From Marinobacterium rhizophilum (lineage in GTDB: Bacteria; Pseudomonadota; Gammaproteobacteria; Pseudomonadales; Balneatricaceae): a stretch of DNA of 64,000 nt. Under the pieces are notes generated by a model. That model saw nothing but the letters and a program-made list of their open reading frames with translations. It was not told the origin of the DNA and did no database searches. The stretch covers positions 186,001-250,000 of the forward strand of contig NZ_CP073347.1 in assembly GCF_024397915.1 (NCBI RefSeq), given 5' to 3'. Of the stretch, positions 33,891 through 43,052 are shown one piece after another; the first letter of the stretch is position 1, and each line of letters opens with the position of its first letter. The position numbers and the translations under genes are program-made.

Positions 33891-35060
33891 ATGTTCGTTG
33901 ATCTGACACCCGAGCAGCATGCGTTGCGGCTCAAAGTGCGCGACTATTTTACCAGCCTGATGACACCGGAACTGCGCAGCTCGCTGCGCGGTAAGGAAGG
34001 CGGCGATGAGTTCCGCAATACCGTGCGCCAGATGGGCACGGATGGATGGCTGGCGGTGGGCTGGCCCAAGGAACACGGTGGCCAGGGCTATGCCGCCACC
34101 GAACAGCTGATTTTCTTTGAAGAAGCCAATATTGCCGGCGCACCGCTGCCCTTCGTGACCATCAGCACCGTGGGGCCGGCGCTGATGCAGCACGGCACCG
34201 CGCTGCAGAAGGAAAAATTCCTGCCAGGGATCGCCAGGGGCGAAATCAACTTCGCCATCGGCTACTCCGAGCCCAATGCCGGCTCCGATCTGGCGGTACT
34301 GAAAACCAGTGCCCGTGTCGAGGAGGACAGGTTTGTCGTCAATGGCAACAAGCTCTGGACCTCCGGCGCCGAATCGGCCGACTATGTCTGGCTGGCGGCC
34401 CGCACGGACCCGGATCTGCCGCGTCACAAGGGCGTGTCCATCCTGATTGTCGATACCCAGGACAAGGGCTTTTCCCATACCGTGATTCCGACCTGCTCGA
34501 ATCCGACGGCGGCGACCTACTACGATAACGTAGAGGTGCCGCGGGATATGCTGGTGGGCGAGCTCAACGGTGGCTGGAAACTGATCACCTCGCAGCTTAA
34601 CCACGAGCGTCTGGGGCTTGGCTCCTGGTCTGACAAGGTAGCGGGGCTGTTCCGTCGGGTGTATCTGTGGGCCAAAACCCGGGACGAGCAGGGCGGCTGT
34701 GCCATGGACAAGACCTGGGTACGCACGGCGCTGGCCGAGTGCTACTCGCGCCTGGAGGCCATGCGCCTGATCAACTTCCGTATCGCCGCGAGCCTGGAAG
34801 AAGGGCAGATGGATGTGGCGCTGGCCTCGATCACCAAGGTCTACGGTTCGGAATCGGCCATCGAAATCCTGCGCCGCCTGACGGACATCGTCGGCGCCAA
34901 TGGCATGATTCGCGAAGGCTCGGCCGCTTCGCTGCTGATGGGCGAGCTGGAGTACGAGGTTCGCGCCTCCGTGACCCTGACCTTTGGCGGCGGTACCAAC
35001 GAAATCCAGCGTGAACTGATCGCCCAGTTCGGTCTGGGCATGCCGCGCACCGCCCGCTGA
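33891..35060 (+). CDS. Acyl-CoA dehydrogenase, catalytic-Glu subunit
   Basis: 389 aa, ATG 33891 after GGAGGTC. SEPNAGSDLAVLKTSA, FVVNGNKLWTSGAESADYV, then SQLNHERLGLGS with Glu near residue 239 as candidate base. The C terminus is TFGGGTNEIQRELIAQFGLG. This ChsE-like subunit should pair with 31163-32296 to oxidise the C22 side chain just before the ChsH1H2 hydratase. Inference rests on motif complementarity and gene order. Confidence 0.83.
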   Translation: MFVDLTPEQHALRLKVRDYFTSLMTPELRSSLRGKEGGDEFRNTVRQMGTDGWLAVGWPKEHGGQGYAATEQLIFFEEANIAGAPLPFVTISTVGPALMQHGTALQKEKFLPGIARGEINFAIGYSEPNAGSDLAVLKTSARVEEDRFVVNGNKLWTSGAESADYVWLAARTDPDLPRHKGVSILIVDTQDKGFSHTVIPTCSNPTAATYYDNVEVPRDMLVGELNGGWKLITSQLNHERLGLGSWSDKVAGLFRRVYLWAKTRDEQGGCAMDKTWVRTALAECYSRLEAMRLINFRIAASLEEGQMDVALASITKVYGSESAIEILRRLTDIVGANGMIREGSAASLLMGELEYEVRASVTLTFGGGTNEIQRELIAQFGLGMPRTAR

Positions 35061-35086
35061 TGGCGGGCCATTGAGGAGAGAGTTGT

Positions 35087-36295
35087 ATGAGTTCACTTGA
35101 GACTTTCCGCACCCAGACGCGCGCCTGGCTGGAAGCCAATTGCCCTGCGTCGCTGCGTGGCCCGGCGGCGGCTGGGGAACTCGTCTGGGGCGCATCCCGC
35201 ATCGAGTTCGCCAACGAAGATCAGCAACTGTGGTTCGAACGCATGCGCGATCGCAACTGGTTCTGCCCCGCCTGGCCCGAGGCCTACGGCGGAGCAGGCC
35301 TGGCGTCTGAAGAGGTAGCGGTGCTGGAGCAGGAACTGCGCCGCTTGCGCTGCCGTCCGCCGCAAATCAACCTCGGCATCTGGATGCTGGGGCCGGTACT
35401 GCTGGAGTACGGCACGGAAGAGCAGAAACAGCGTCTGCTGACGCCCATGACCCGCGGTGAAGTTCGCTGGTGCCAGGGCTTCAGTGAACCCAATGCAGGC
35501 TCGGATCTGGCCAATATCCGCACCAGCGCCCGGGACGAGGGCGATCATTTTGTCGTCGATGGTAGCAAGATCTGGACCTCTTACGGCGACAAGTCCGACT
35601 GGATGTACGCTCTGGTACGCACCGACAACAGCAGTGGGAAAAAGCAAGAGGGCATCAGCCTGCTGGTGCTGGACATGCATAGCGAAGGCGTGGAAGCGCG
35701 TCCGATCGACCTGATCAGCGGCAAGTCGTCTTTCTGCGAGGTGTTCTTCGATGGCGTGAAAGTGCCGAAAGAGAACCTGATCGGGCCGCTTAACGGCGGC
35801 TGGACCCTGGCGAAAAAGCTGCTGCAGCACGAGCGCAGCGCCATGTCCAAGTTCGGCGAGTTCAGCCTGCCGACCCATTTCGACCTGATGTCGATTCTGC
35901 GTGAATATCTGCCACAGGCACGCACCGCCTCTGACCATGTGCTTGAGGCGCGGGCCCAGGCCTGTGCCCTGGATGAGCAGGCCTACAACCTCACCGTACA
36001 GCGCATGGGCGAAGCGGCCCGTGACGGTCAGGATGTCAGCGGCATCGCCTCGATCATGAAGCTGGTACACACCGAGCAGGAGAAGACCAAGTTTGAAATT
36101 CTGGTCGATGCCATGGGGCACCGTGCCCTGGGCTGGGACGGCTACGAGTTCAGCGCCCAGGAACTTGCCATCAGCAAGGCCTGGCTGATGAGCTACACCC
36201 AGACCATCGCCGGCGGTTCCTCCGAAGTGCAGCTGAACGTGATTGCCAAGCGGGTGCTGCAGTTACCCGATGCCAGTAAAGGAGGCGCCAAATGA
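35087..36295 (+). CDS. Acyl-CoA dehydrogenase, catalytic-Glu subunit
   Basis: 402 aa, ATG 35087 after GAGGAGAGAGTTGT. SEPNAGSDLANIRTSARD, FVVDGSKIWTSYGDKSDW, LLQHERSAMSKFGEF with Glu near residue 249, and AGGSSEVQLNVIAKRVLQLP at the end. It ends in an ATGA overlap with the next ACAD, its presumed partner. A third heteromeric dehydrogenase would cover another chain length or the propionyl side chain of the degraded rings. Confidence 0.82.
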   Translation: MSSLETFRTQTRAWLEANCPASLRGPAAAGELVWGASRIEFANEDQQLWFERMRDRNWFCPAWPEAYGGAGLASEEVAVLEQELRRLRCRPPQINLGIWMLGPVLLEYGTEEQKQRLLTPMTRGEVRWCQGFSEPNAGSDLANIRTSARDEGDHFVVDGSKIWTSYGDKSDWMYALVRTDNSSGKKQEGISLLVLDMHSEGVEARPIDLISGKSSFCEVFFDGVKVPKENLIGPLNGGWTLAKKLLQHERSAMSKFGEFSLPTHFDLMSILREYLPQARTASDHVLEARAQACALDEQAYNLTVQRMGEAARDGQDVSGIASIMKLVHTEQEKTKFEILVDAMGHRALGWDGYEFSAQELAISKAWLMSYTQTIAGGSSEVQLNVIAKRVLQLPDASKGGAK

Positions 36296-37461
36296 GCCTG
36301 ATCTATAACGAAGAGCAGCGCATGCTGCTGGATACGGCGCAGGAGTTTTTCGCCGAGCGCAGCCCGGTCGCGGCACTGCGTGCATTGCGTGACCGTGGCG
36401 ACGAGCAGGGTTTTGACAGCACGCTCTGGCGCGATATGGCAGAGCTGGGCTGGACGGCCATTCCCTTCCCCGAATCCCTCGGCGGGCTGGAGTTCGGCTA
36501 CAAGGGCATGGGTGCCGTGTTCGAATCCGCCGGTCGCTACCTGAGTGCTTCGCCGCTGCTGTCATCCATAGTCCTCTGTGGCTCGGTTCTGGAGCAGGGC
36601 GGCAGCGAGGCCCAGCAGAGCGAGTGGCTGGCCGCGCTGATCGACGGCAGCAAGCGCCTGGCGCTGGCGGTCGATGAAGGCCCCCGGCACGAGCCGGAGC
36701 AGATTGGCCTTTGCGCCCGCTGCACCGACAATGGTTTTGAGCTTAACGGCGACAAGGTCATGGTGGTGGATGGCCTGGGTGCCGACGGCTGGATAGTTGC
36801 GGCGCGTACCGAAGAATCGGCAGCGTCTGCGGCTGTTGAAGCGTCTGCGACCGGTAAGGAGGGCATCAGCCTGTTTATCGTCCCGGCCGGCACCGCGGGT
36901 GTGAACCTCAGCCGCCAGGCGCTGATCGACTCGCGCAATACCGCGCGCCTGTCCTTCAGCCAGGTACAGCTGTCGCCGCAGCAGCTCATCGGCGAGCTGG
37001 ACCAGGGCACACAGGTGCTCGAAGCAGCGCTGGACCGTGGCCGCGCCTGCATCGCCGCCGAGCTGCAGGGCGCCTGCGAACAGCTGTTCCAGATGACGCT
37101 GGACTACCTGCGCACCCGGGTACAGTTCGATACCTTCATCGGTTCTTTCCAGGCGCTGCAGCACCGCGCCGCCTGGGCACATGTGGAGCTGGAGCTGGCG
37201 CGCAGCAGCCTGATGGCGGCGCTGGATGCCATCGACAGCCAGGACGAACAGGCCGCCCAGCTGGTGAGCCTGGCAAAATGGAAAGTCGGCCAGATGGCCG
37301 ACCGGATCAGCAACGAAGCAGTGCAGCTGCACGGCGGCATCGGCGTCACCGACGAGCTGGATGTCGGCCTCTACTTCAAGCGCATCCGCGTACTCCAGGC
37401 ACTGCTGGGGGATAGCGATTATCACCTCAGCCGCGCCTCGCAGGTCCAGGCCGCCGCCTGA
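36292..37461 (+). CDS. Acyl-CoA dehydrogenase, partner subunit
   Basis: 389 aa, coupled to the previous gene (ATGA), with AGGAGGCGCC upstream. LIYNEEQRMLLDTAQEFFAE, FAD contact LRTRVQFDTFIGSFQALQHR, C-terminal VQLHGGIGVTDELDVGLYFK. The catalytic-Glu helix has IAAELQGACEQ with no E-R motif. Last gene of the operon. A degraded copy of its 3' end occurs at 40555-40698 (QLHGG...RRIRVLQALLGDAD), about 3 kb away. Confidence 0.82.
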   Translation: MSLIYNEEQRMLLDTAQEFFAERSPVAALRALRDRGDEQGFDSTLWRDMAELGWTAIPFPESLGGLEFGYKGMGAVFESAGRYLSASPLLSSIVLCGSVLEQGGSEAQQSEWLAALIDGSKRLALAVDEGPRHEPEQIGLCARCTDNGFELNGDKVMVVDGLGADGWIVAARTEESAASAAVEASATGKEGISLFIVPAGTAGVNLSRQALIDSRNTARLSFSQVQLSPQQLIGELDQGTQVLEAALDRGRACIAAELQGACEQLFQMTLDYLRTRVQFDTFIGSFQALQHRAAWAHVELELARSSLMAALDAIDSQDEQAAQLVSLAKWKVGQMADRISNEAVQLHGGIGVTDELDVGLYFKRIRVLQALLGDSDYHLSRASQVQAAA

Positions 37462-37863
37462 CCTCTCCGGCAGGGGGGCGTTCGCTGCTCCTCTGCCATC
37501 CTGATCAAGGTACCGTTGTCCGGCTATTTATTCCAGGAACCGCCAGCTTTCATCCGAGGGCCGTCACTGTATCGACCTCTGGCCGACGCGCCTCGCGACG
37601 AATGGTTGGTGCCCCGCAGAACCTTGCCTTCGCCTTCAAAAGCTTCACAGTGGGGCGCTGCCCCTACGAGCAGCGCGCCTACTTGTCAGCTATTTGATCC
37701 TTGCCGCTACTGTCATATTAAAAAGCAAGAGCTTGTTCGGTAAAAAGGGGAGCATTGAAAAATGCCATTCAGGAATAATATGATATTTTAAACGTGCTAG
37801 TCGGTATATTTTGTTTTCTCACCAGGAATATTAAAAACCTTCCCGCTTTTTATTAATGGTCAT

Positions 37864-38016
37864 CCGGCGGGCTAATATATGAAGCAGGAAGGCTGCATCA
37901 CTGGCCTCAGGCCAATAAGAACGCCAAAAAAACAGAATGTCCACGCGCCTGTGCCCGTTTTTGTAGCGTGACGGATAAATAGGGAAAGAACCCGTTTTTT
38001 CGACAGGTTAATAACC
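37864..38016 (-). repeat. Multi-hairpin dispersed repeat, copy 1
   Basis: Reverse-strand, diverged copy of the element at 48185-48343 and 56742-56895. It keeps the order GGTTATTAACC, T-rich stem, loop with GCGTGGAC, ATTGGCCTGAGGCCAGT hairpin, GCAG/CTGC hairpin and end TTAGCCCGCCGG. Several stems are kept despite base changes. Confidence 0.7.
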
Positions 38017-38332
38017 AGCCGGGCTGGTATTAACAATTAAGAGTTGACTATTAAACCGAACCCCAACCACGAAATAAAATATTCAGCCAGTGGCGCTGTG
38101 CCGACCCGAATATTGTACCCGCAAGACGAGACGCTTAAGGTCTTCATGATCACCGGGTACGGTGGAGTGACGGCAGATTGCAGGTTGTCTCTTGTGCAGG
38201 CTTGTCGCCTGCGAGTGGTGTTTTTCGTACCAGCAGCGGTTTTCCCGACCCTGAAGGAGGCCAGAAACCGCTGGAGGGGCTTGTTCACAGGCTCTTAGGG
38301 CTTTTTTGGAACAAAAGAATGATTAATGTGTG

Positions 38333-38354
38333 TATAATATTCCAAAATTTTGGA
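38333..38354 (+). promoter_or_regulatory. -10 box with overlapping palindromic operator
   Basis: Consensus TATAAT (38333-38338) is followed directly by the perfect 14-bp palindrome TCCAAAATTTTGGA (38341-38354), where transcription would start. No good -35 is seen at 17 nt. A repressor bound there would block the SSS operon. The likely regulator (GntR- or LysR-type nearby) is not known. Confidence 0.55.
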
Positions 38355-38467
38355 TACATAAATGCTATCCGACTGACTGCCTGAACGGCGGCGCAGGTAC
38401 AGCTGTGCTGTGCGCCTGCCATGCCGTGGCCGCAGTTTTAACCATCAATACATAAGAGGAATCAGGA

Positions 38468-38623
38468 ATGCACCGCAAGCTTATTCCCAATTCAAATACC
38501 CGGCATTATTTGCTGCTGTACCCACCGCCTGGCTCAATGGTAATTAAAAAATCGCTTCAGTATCTGGATATTACCACTGCGGGTCGCAAGGCTCGCATAA
38601 AAAGTGAGGTCATTCAACAGTGA
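38468..38623 (+). CDS. 51-aa conserved-context small ORF coupled to SSS symporter
   Basis: ATG 38468 has AAGAGGAATCAGG upstream, and the frame ends in a GTGA overlap with the symporter start. The product begins MHRKLIPNSNTRHYLLLYPP, is basic (Arg/Lys-rich second half, TAGRKARIKSEV) and has no clear membrane span. I do not recognise a family. The ribosome site and exact stop-start overlap argue for real translation, possibly a leader that couples translation to the transporter. Confidence 0.55.
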   Translation: MHRKLIPNSNTRHYLLLYPPPGSMVIKKSLQYLDITTAGRKARIKSEVIQQ

Positions 38624-40296
38624 CAGATAGTCCTATTTACCAGTTTTCCACCACCTCTGTAATATTGCTGATGGTCGGATTTTATCTTGCTACTTTTCTG
38701 ATTACGCTGATGATCAACAGGAAGGATCAAGATGCCGATAGCTACATGGTTTCGGGTCACAATATCGGTTATGGCATTTCTGCGGCCAGCATGACCGCCA
38801 CCTGGATCTGGGCCGCCTCCTTTTACGCCGCCGCAACATCCGGCTTTACCTATGGCCTGTCCGGTCCGCTCCATTACGGCTTGTGGGGCGCGCTGATGAT
38901 TTTGTTCATTTATCCGTTTGGGGTGCGCATTCGGAAGCTGGCGCCCCAGGCCCATACGCTGGGTGAAGTCATCAATGCCCGCCATGGATCATCGAGCCAG
39001 TTGATCCTGGCCGTTTCCAACCTGCTTGGCAGCCTGATCAGCCTGATGGTCAACTTCACCGCTGCCGGAGCCCTGGTATCGGTGCTGTCTCCGCTGTCCT
39101 TCCAGCACGGCGTGCTGATGGCCGGGTTTGGTGTACTGGCCTATACGTTCTGGTCTGGCTTCCGCGCCTCGGTATTGACCGATGTTACTCAGGTGGTCGC
39201 CATGATTGCCATTGCCGTCGTGATTATTCCGATGGTGCTGTTTGCCATGGGGGGGCCTGAGGTTCTGATCGACAACATGTCCGCGCTGACCACAGAGCAG
39301 GCAGACCTGTTCTCCACCACTGCGATTCTGGAGCAGGGCGCGCCATTCTTCGTCGCCGTGCTGGCCTATGCCATCGGTAACCAGACCATTTCTCAGCGCC
39401 TGTTCGCCGTGCGTCAGGACCTGATCAAGCCGACGTTTATCACCGCCACCATCAGCTATGGTGCCATCGTCATCGGCCTGGGCATGATTGGCCTGATGGC
39501 CGCCATCAACGGACTGGAACCGCTCAACGGCGACACCAACAATATCATTCCCCAGGTGGTTTCCAGCTACCTGTCGCCCGTGATGATTGGTCTGTTCTTT
39601 ATCCTGGTAATCGGTTCCCTGTCTTCAACTGCAGACTCGGATCTGGCCGCGCTGTCGGCCATTGTCATGACTGACATCTACGGTACGAACATTGCCAAGG
39701 GTCGCGCCGACCCACGCAGGATGCTGTTCCTGGGTCGCCTGACAATGGTTGTGGCCACCACGCTCGGCATTGTCATGGCCAGTTTTTCCCTGAACATACT
39801 GGTCATGTTGGTATTTGTCGGCGCGCTCTGGGGGACAGTGGTCTTTCCGGTTATTGCCAGCATGTACTGGCGCCGGGTGTCCAATACCGCCTTTACCACG
39901 GCGGTGCTGACCGGCTTCGCCTGTTTCTGCCTTGTACGCTTCGAACTGCTGCCGATGACCGGCGCGATCGCGGTGCTGTTTGAACTTCTCGCGAGCCTTG
40001 GCGGTGGCGTGGTGATCGGGCTGATGACCTCCGGTTTTCTGGGCAAGCAGGCCGGCTTGATCGCAGGCCTGCTTGCTGCCCTGACGCTGGCCGTATTCTG
40101 CGTCGACTTCCTGCGCGACTATACAGTGCTGCTGTCGTCACTGGTTGCCTACGGCGTGAGCACCCTGGTATGTACCGGCATCAGCCTGGCCAAACCTGCG
40201 AATTTCGACTTCAAGCTAATCCAGCAGCGAACCGGCAATTTCAACCACCAGAGCGCCATGCTATCCCCTAGCGAAGGTGTTGGCAGCGAACAATAA
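38620..40296 (+). CDS. Sodium:solute symporter (SSS family)
   Basis: 558 aa, GTG start 38620 with GTGAGGT 9 nt upstream. About 13 hydrophobic segments; hallmark sequences ADSYMVSGHNIGYGISAASM, ATWIWAASFYAAATSGFTYG and FFILVIGSLSSTADSDLAAL (the SSS sodium-site helix with SS-x-x-D). It resembles the urea/amino-acid-like branch of SSS. Between two tiny ORFs, it forms an operon of its own. Substrate unknown; an amine, amino acid or carboxylate for the adjacent catabolic block is plausible. Confidence 0.85.
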   Translation: MTDSPIYQFSTTSVILLMVGFYLATFLITLMINRKDQDADSYMVSGHNIGYGISAASMTATWIWAASFYAAATSGFTYGLSGPLHYGLWGALMILFIYPFGVRIRKLAPQAHTLGEVINARHGSSSQLILAVSNLLGSLISLMVNFTAAGALVSVLSPLSFQHGVLMAGFGVLAYTFWSGFRASVLTDVTQVVAMIAIAVVIIPMVLFAMGGPEVLIDNMSALTTEQADLFSTTAILEQGAPFFVAVLAYAIGNQTISQRLFAVRQDLIKPTFITATISYGAIVIGLGMIGLMAAINGLEPLNGDTNNIIPQVVSSYLSPVMIGLFFILVIGSLSSTADSDLAALSAIVMTDIYGTNIAKGRADPRRMLFLGRLTMVVATTLGIVMASFSLNILVMLVFVGALWGTVVFPVIASMYWRRVSNTAFTTAVLTGFACFCLVRFELLPMTGAIAVLFELLASLGGGVVIGLMTSGFLGKQAGLIAGLLAALTLAVFCVDFLRDYTVLLSSLVAYGVSTLVCTGISLAKPANFDFKLIQQRTGNFNHQSAMLSPSEGVGSEQ

Positions 40297-40309
40297 CAGG
40301 AGCAAAAAC

Positions 40310-40441
40310 ATGTCTGAATTATTAATGGGTGGCTATATCCTGATCTGGCCGGTTATCTCGGCCATAGTACTCGTCGTCATGCTGAGCGCGATTGTTAAAG
40401 ATGTGCGTAAAGCCAAACGTGAAAACAGGGACATCGTCTGA
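40310..40441 (+). CDS. Putative transporter small subunit (43 aa, one membrane helix)
   Basis: ATG 40310 follows CAGGAGCAAAAAC, 13 nt after the symporter stop codon. The 43-residue product has one hydrophobic helix (GGYILIWPVISAIVLVVMLS) and a charged tail (KDVRKAKRENRDIV). Small single-span proteins of this form are known partners of SSS-family transporters. It would sit in the inner membrane with the symporter. Confidence 0.75.
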   Translation: MSELLMGGYILIWPVISAIVLVVMLSAIVKDVRKAKRENRDIV

Positions 40442-40554
40442 CGCACTGCACTGCATCGACCGCAACGATGAGCAGGTCCCCCGGTCTCCGGTGGGTGAGC
40501 CTGTTAATGTAGTGAACAGTCGGCCAGAGGGCCGACAGGTGCCGCCACGAGGCG

Positions 40555-40698
40555 GCGCAGCTGCACGGCGGCACCAGTGTTATGGGTGAACCTGGTGCCG
40601 GCCTCTGCTTCCGGCGCATCCGCGTACTCCAGGCACTGCTTGGCGATGCCGACTGCCACCTTGGCCGCACCTCGCAGGTCCAGGCCGCCGCCATGTAG
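40555..40698 (+). pseudogene. 3'-terminal fragment of an acyl-CoA dehydrogenase gene
   Basis: 48 codons in frame encode AQLHGG...GLCFRRIRVLQALLGDAD...TSQVQAAAM and stop. This matches the C terminus of the ACAD at 36292-37461 (QLHGGIGV...LYFKRIRVLQALLGDSD...ASQVQAAA). There is no start or upstream body, so it is a remnant. It marks the left edge of the lactam block. Confidence 0.8.
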
Positions 40699-40860
40699 GC
40701 ATCGCCAATGGTCTTGATCTTTTCGAGGCCACGGAAGTCAGCGATGCTGTCAGAGTTTGTGAAGATTTCGTTGAGCACCGCCACCAATCGCTCGGGACTC
40801 ATGCTGGCTGAAAACCGGCTGAACATCGACGATGTCTGCGAACAGTACCGTCAAATAGTA
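40684..40860 (-). pseudogene. Class III adenylate/guanylate cyclase fragment, frameshifted
   Basis: Minus-strand frames give TVLFADIV, then after a one-base frameshift near 40827, FSRFSASMSPERLVAVLNEI and GLEKIKTIGDAYMAA, the catalytic-domain core of class III cyclases. Both ends are missing. It abuts and slightly overlaps the ACAD remnant. Downstream to 41263 I see no gene; the HyuB promoter should lie there. Confidence 0.75.
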
Positions 40861-41263
40861 GGCGATAGGTCCAGGTTCCGGGAAGATGGCTTTCGCATAT
40901 TAAGATACCTGCGTTTGGCTGTCGTCGCGGGCGGCAAAGCTCCGCTACGACCGCGCGGGCTGAAACGGCACCCTGTGTAGCAACATGATAACAACCCGGC
41001 CGTACAAACTCATTCAGTATAGTACCGGCCGCCCGGCAAGCCCGAGGCCGATCGCGAGCCCTGCTTTTTCACCGTTTGGTGATTGATCACCGCCAGCTAA
41101 CATCATGGCTGACCCCTTTGCTCTTTGTCCCTCTGCAACAATTCACTGTTCACTGGCCGTCAATAAATGCCTGGCTCCGGTTCTTATACTGGCTTCAATC
41201 TCCTGCGAAGGCTTTACGGTCTTTACGGGGTTTTGACCTACAAGAACAAACAAGGGGTAGTTT

Positions 41264-43024
41264 ATGGCTGCTACAGTAGACCCGATCACGCTGGCCGTTG
41301 TCCGCGGCGCGCTCGAGACGGCGCAGCGCGAGATGACGCTGACGCTGGAGAAGACCGGGCGTTCCAGTGTCTTCAATCTGGCTCATGACTACAGCAACGC
41401 GCTGTTCGATCACTTTCCGGAGATGATTCTGCAGGGGCAGGATATCCCGATTCACTTGGGCTCGCTGATTCCGGCGATGAAGTGTGTGGCCGAGTATTTC
41501 GGTGACGACATTCAGGAAGGCGATGTGATCTACCACAACGATCCCGCCTACAAGGGCAGTCACATTCTCGACTGCTGCATGTATAAACCGGTGTTTTATC
41601 AGGGTGAGCTGGTATTTTGGAGCGTCTGCAAGGGTCACCTGACCGATATCGGTGGCCCGGTACCCGCAGGTTACAACCCGGATGCCAAAGAGATTTATGC
41701 CGAGGGCTTGCGTATACCGCCAGTCAAACTATGGGAGCAAGGCAAGCGACGTGAGGATGTGATTAATCTGCTACTCACCAACATGCGTGCGCGCCGTGAT
41801 CAGGAAGGCGATATTAATGCCCAGTACGGCGCCTGTCGTGTTGGCGAGCGCAATATGATTGCGCTGCTCGACAAGTACGGTGTGGATACGGTCAAGGCCT
41901 GTATTGCCGAGCTAAAACACGCGGCCGATCAGCAGATGCGTTCCCTGGTCCGCTCGGTGCCCGATGGTGAATATCTTGGCAGCGCAGTGCTTGAAGACGC
42001 CGGCCATGGCTTTGGTGAGATGGAAATCACCGCCAAGGTGACCGTGCAGGGCGATAACCTGCATATCGAAGTTCAAAGCCCGCCGCAGATACCCTATTTC
42101 ATCAATTCCTACGAAGGCAACTCGATGTCCGGCGTGTACCTGGGGTTGATGATGTTTGCGCAGCTGCCGCCGCCTTACAACGAGGGTCTCTATCGCTGCG
42201 TGACGGTAGACCTGGGCGAGAAGGGCACCCTTTGCAACGCTCAGGAACCGGCGCCTCATGTCAACTGCACCACGACACCCATGGAGACTCTGACCGATGC
42301 GGTGCGTATGGCGCTGGAAAAGGCGGCGCCCGAGCGGGTCACTGCCTCTTGGGGGCACGCCAGCGGTATCAATATCGCAGGCATTGATCCCCGTAGTGAC
42401 GAACAGTACGTCACCATGGTATTGGCGTCGATTATCTCCGGTGCGGGTGCCACCCAGGTGATGGACGGCTGGCATGCCTGTGGTCCGCTGAGTTGCTTCG
42501 GGGCCCTTAGTTCCGGTGACATCGAACTACTTGAGTATGCCTATCCGATCATCATCCATCGTTATGGCTTGGTGCAGGACAGCGGCGGTGCAGGCCACCA
42601 TCGGGGTGGTTCAGGCACGGCCTGGGAGGTCGAGCCGATTGATCACGAGATGACGGTTATTGCCTTCGGTGAGGGGCGACAGATTCCGACTATGGGCGCG
42701 GCTGGGGCAAAGAACGGGCTGCAGGGCGAGAAACTCGGCCGGTTGGTGGTGTCCGGTAACGGAAAGGAACAGGTTTATCGGGCCAATACCATCGTCACCA
42801 TCAATCCGGGCGAGCGGGTCACTAATGTTAACCCGGGGGGCGGTGGCTACGGCGATCCGTTTAGCCGCACTATCGAGGCGGTGCTGGACGATTATCGTAA
42901 CGGTCTGGTATCGCTGAAAGGTGCCGAGCTCGAGTACGGCGTCGCTATCCGGCCGCAGGACGGCTCTCTTGACGAGGAGCAGACCTCTCGTCTGCGTGAA
43001 CAGGCTCATCGCCATTCTGCGTGA
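41264..43024 (+). CDS. HyuB/OplB-like lactamase subunit (hydantoinase B/oxoprolinase family)
   Basis: 586 aa, ATG 41264 after AAGGGGTAG. The single HyuB domain shows VDPITLAVVRGALETAQREM, HDYSNALFDHFPEMILQGQD, YHNDPAYKGSHILDCCMYKP, GHLTDIGGPVPAGYNPDAKE and the C-terminal NPGGGGYGDPFSR. With HyuA it forms ATP-dependent enzymes that open cyclic amides: hydantoin, 5-oxoproline, caprolactam or valerolactam. Followed 28 nt later by HyuA, then an AraC regulator, as in the oplBA-oplR arrangement of Pseudomonas putida. The lactam substrate is inferred from the downstream omega-amino-acid genes. Confidence 0.82.
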   Translation: MAATVDPITLAVVRGALETAQREMTLTLEKTGRSSVFNLAHDYSNALFDHFPEMILQGQDIPIHLGSLIPAMKCVAEYFGDDIQEGDVIYHNDPAYKGSHILDCCMYKPVFYQGELVFWSVCKGHLTDIGGPVPAGYNPDAKEIYAEGLRIPPVKLWEQGKRREDVINLLLTNMRARRDQEGDINAQYGACRVGERNMIALLDKYGVDTVKACIAELKHAADQQMRSLVRSVPDGEYLGSAVLEDAGHGFGEMEITAKVTVQGDNLHIEVQSPPQIPYFINSYEGNSMSGVYLGLMMFAQLPPPYNEGLYRCVTVDLGEKGTLCNAQEPAPHVNCTTTPMETLTDAVRMALEKAAPERVTASWGHASGINIAGIDPRSDEQYVTMVLASIISGAGATQVMDGWHACGPLSCFGALSSGDIELLEYAYPIIIHRYGLVQDSGGAGHHRGGSGTAWEVEPIDHEMTVIAFGEGRQIPTMGAAGAKNGLQGEKLGRLVVSGNGKEQVYRANTIVTINPGERVTNVNPGGGGYGDPFSRTIEAVLDDYRNGLVSLKGAELEYGVAIRPQDGSLDEEQTSRLREQAHRHSA

Positions 43025-43052
43025 CCAAACGCCAACGACTGAGGATAATAAT

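Larger units (their letters stand above)
37462..38467. other. 1-kb intergenic region at the steroid/lactam-block junction
   Basis: No convincing gene. GC content drops sharply after about 37690. The region holds hairpin-repeat copy 1 (37864-38016) and, near its right end, the promoter and palindrome at 38333-38354. The stretches 37500-37740 and 38041-38300 contain short open frames without ribosome sites or recognisable products. Confidence 0.6.

Noticed and set aside
38044..38298. 84-codon open frame in the AT-rich gap
   Set aside because: No ribosome site, no domain, and composition like its non-coding surroundings.
40432..40450. Possible extra regulon dyad (CATCGTCTGACGC)
   Set aside because: It is inside the small transporter subunit's last codons, has no GAC arm at the right spacing, and lies outside the steroid genes.
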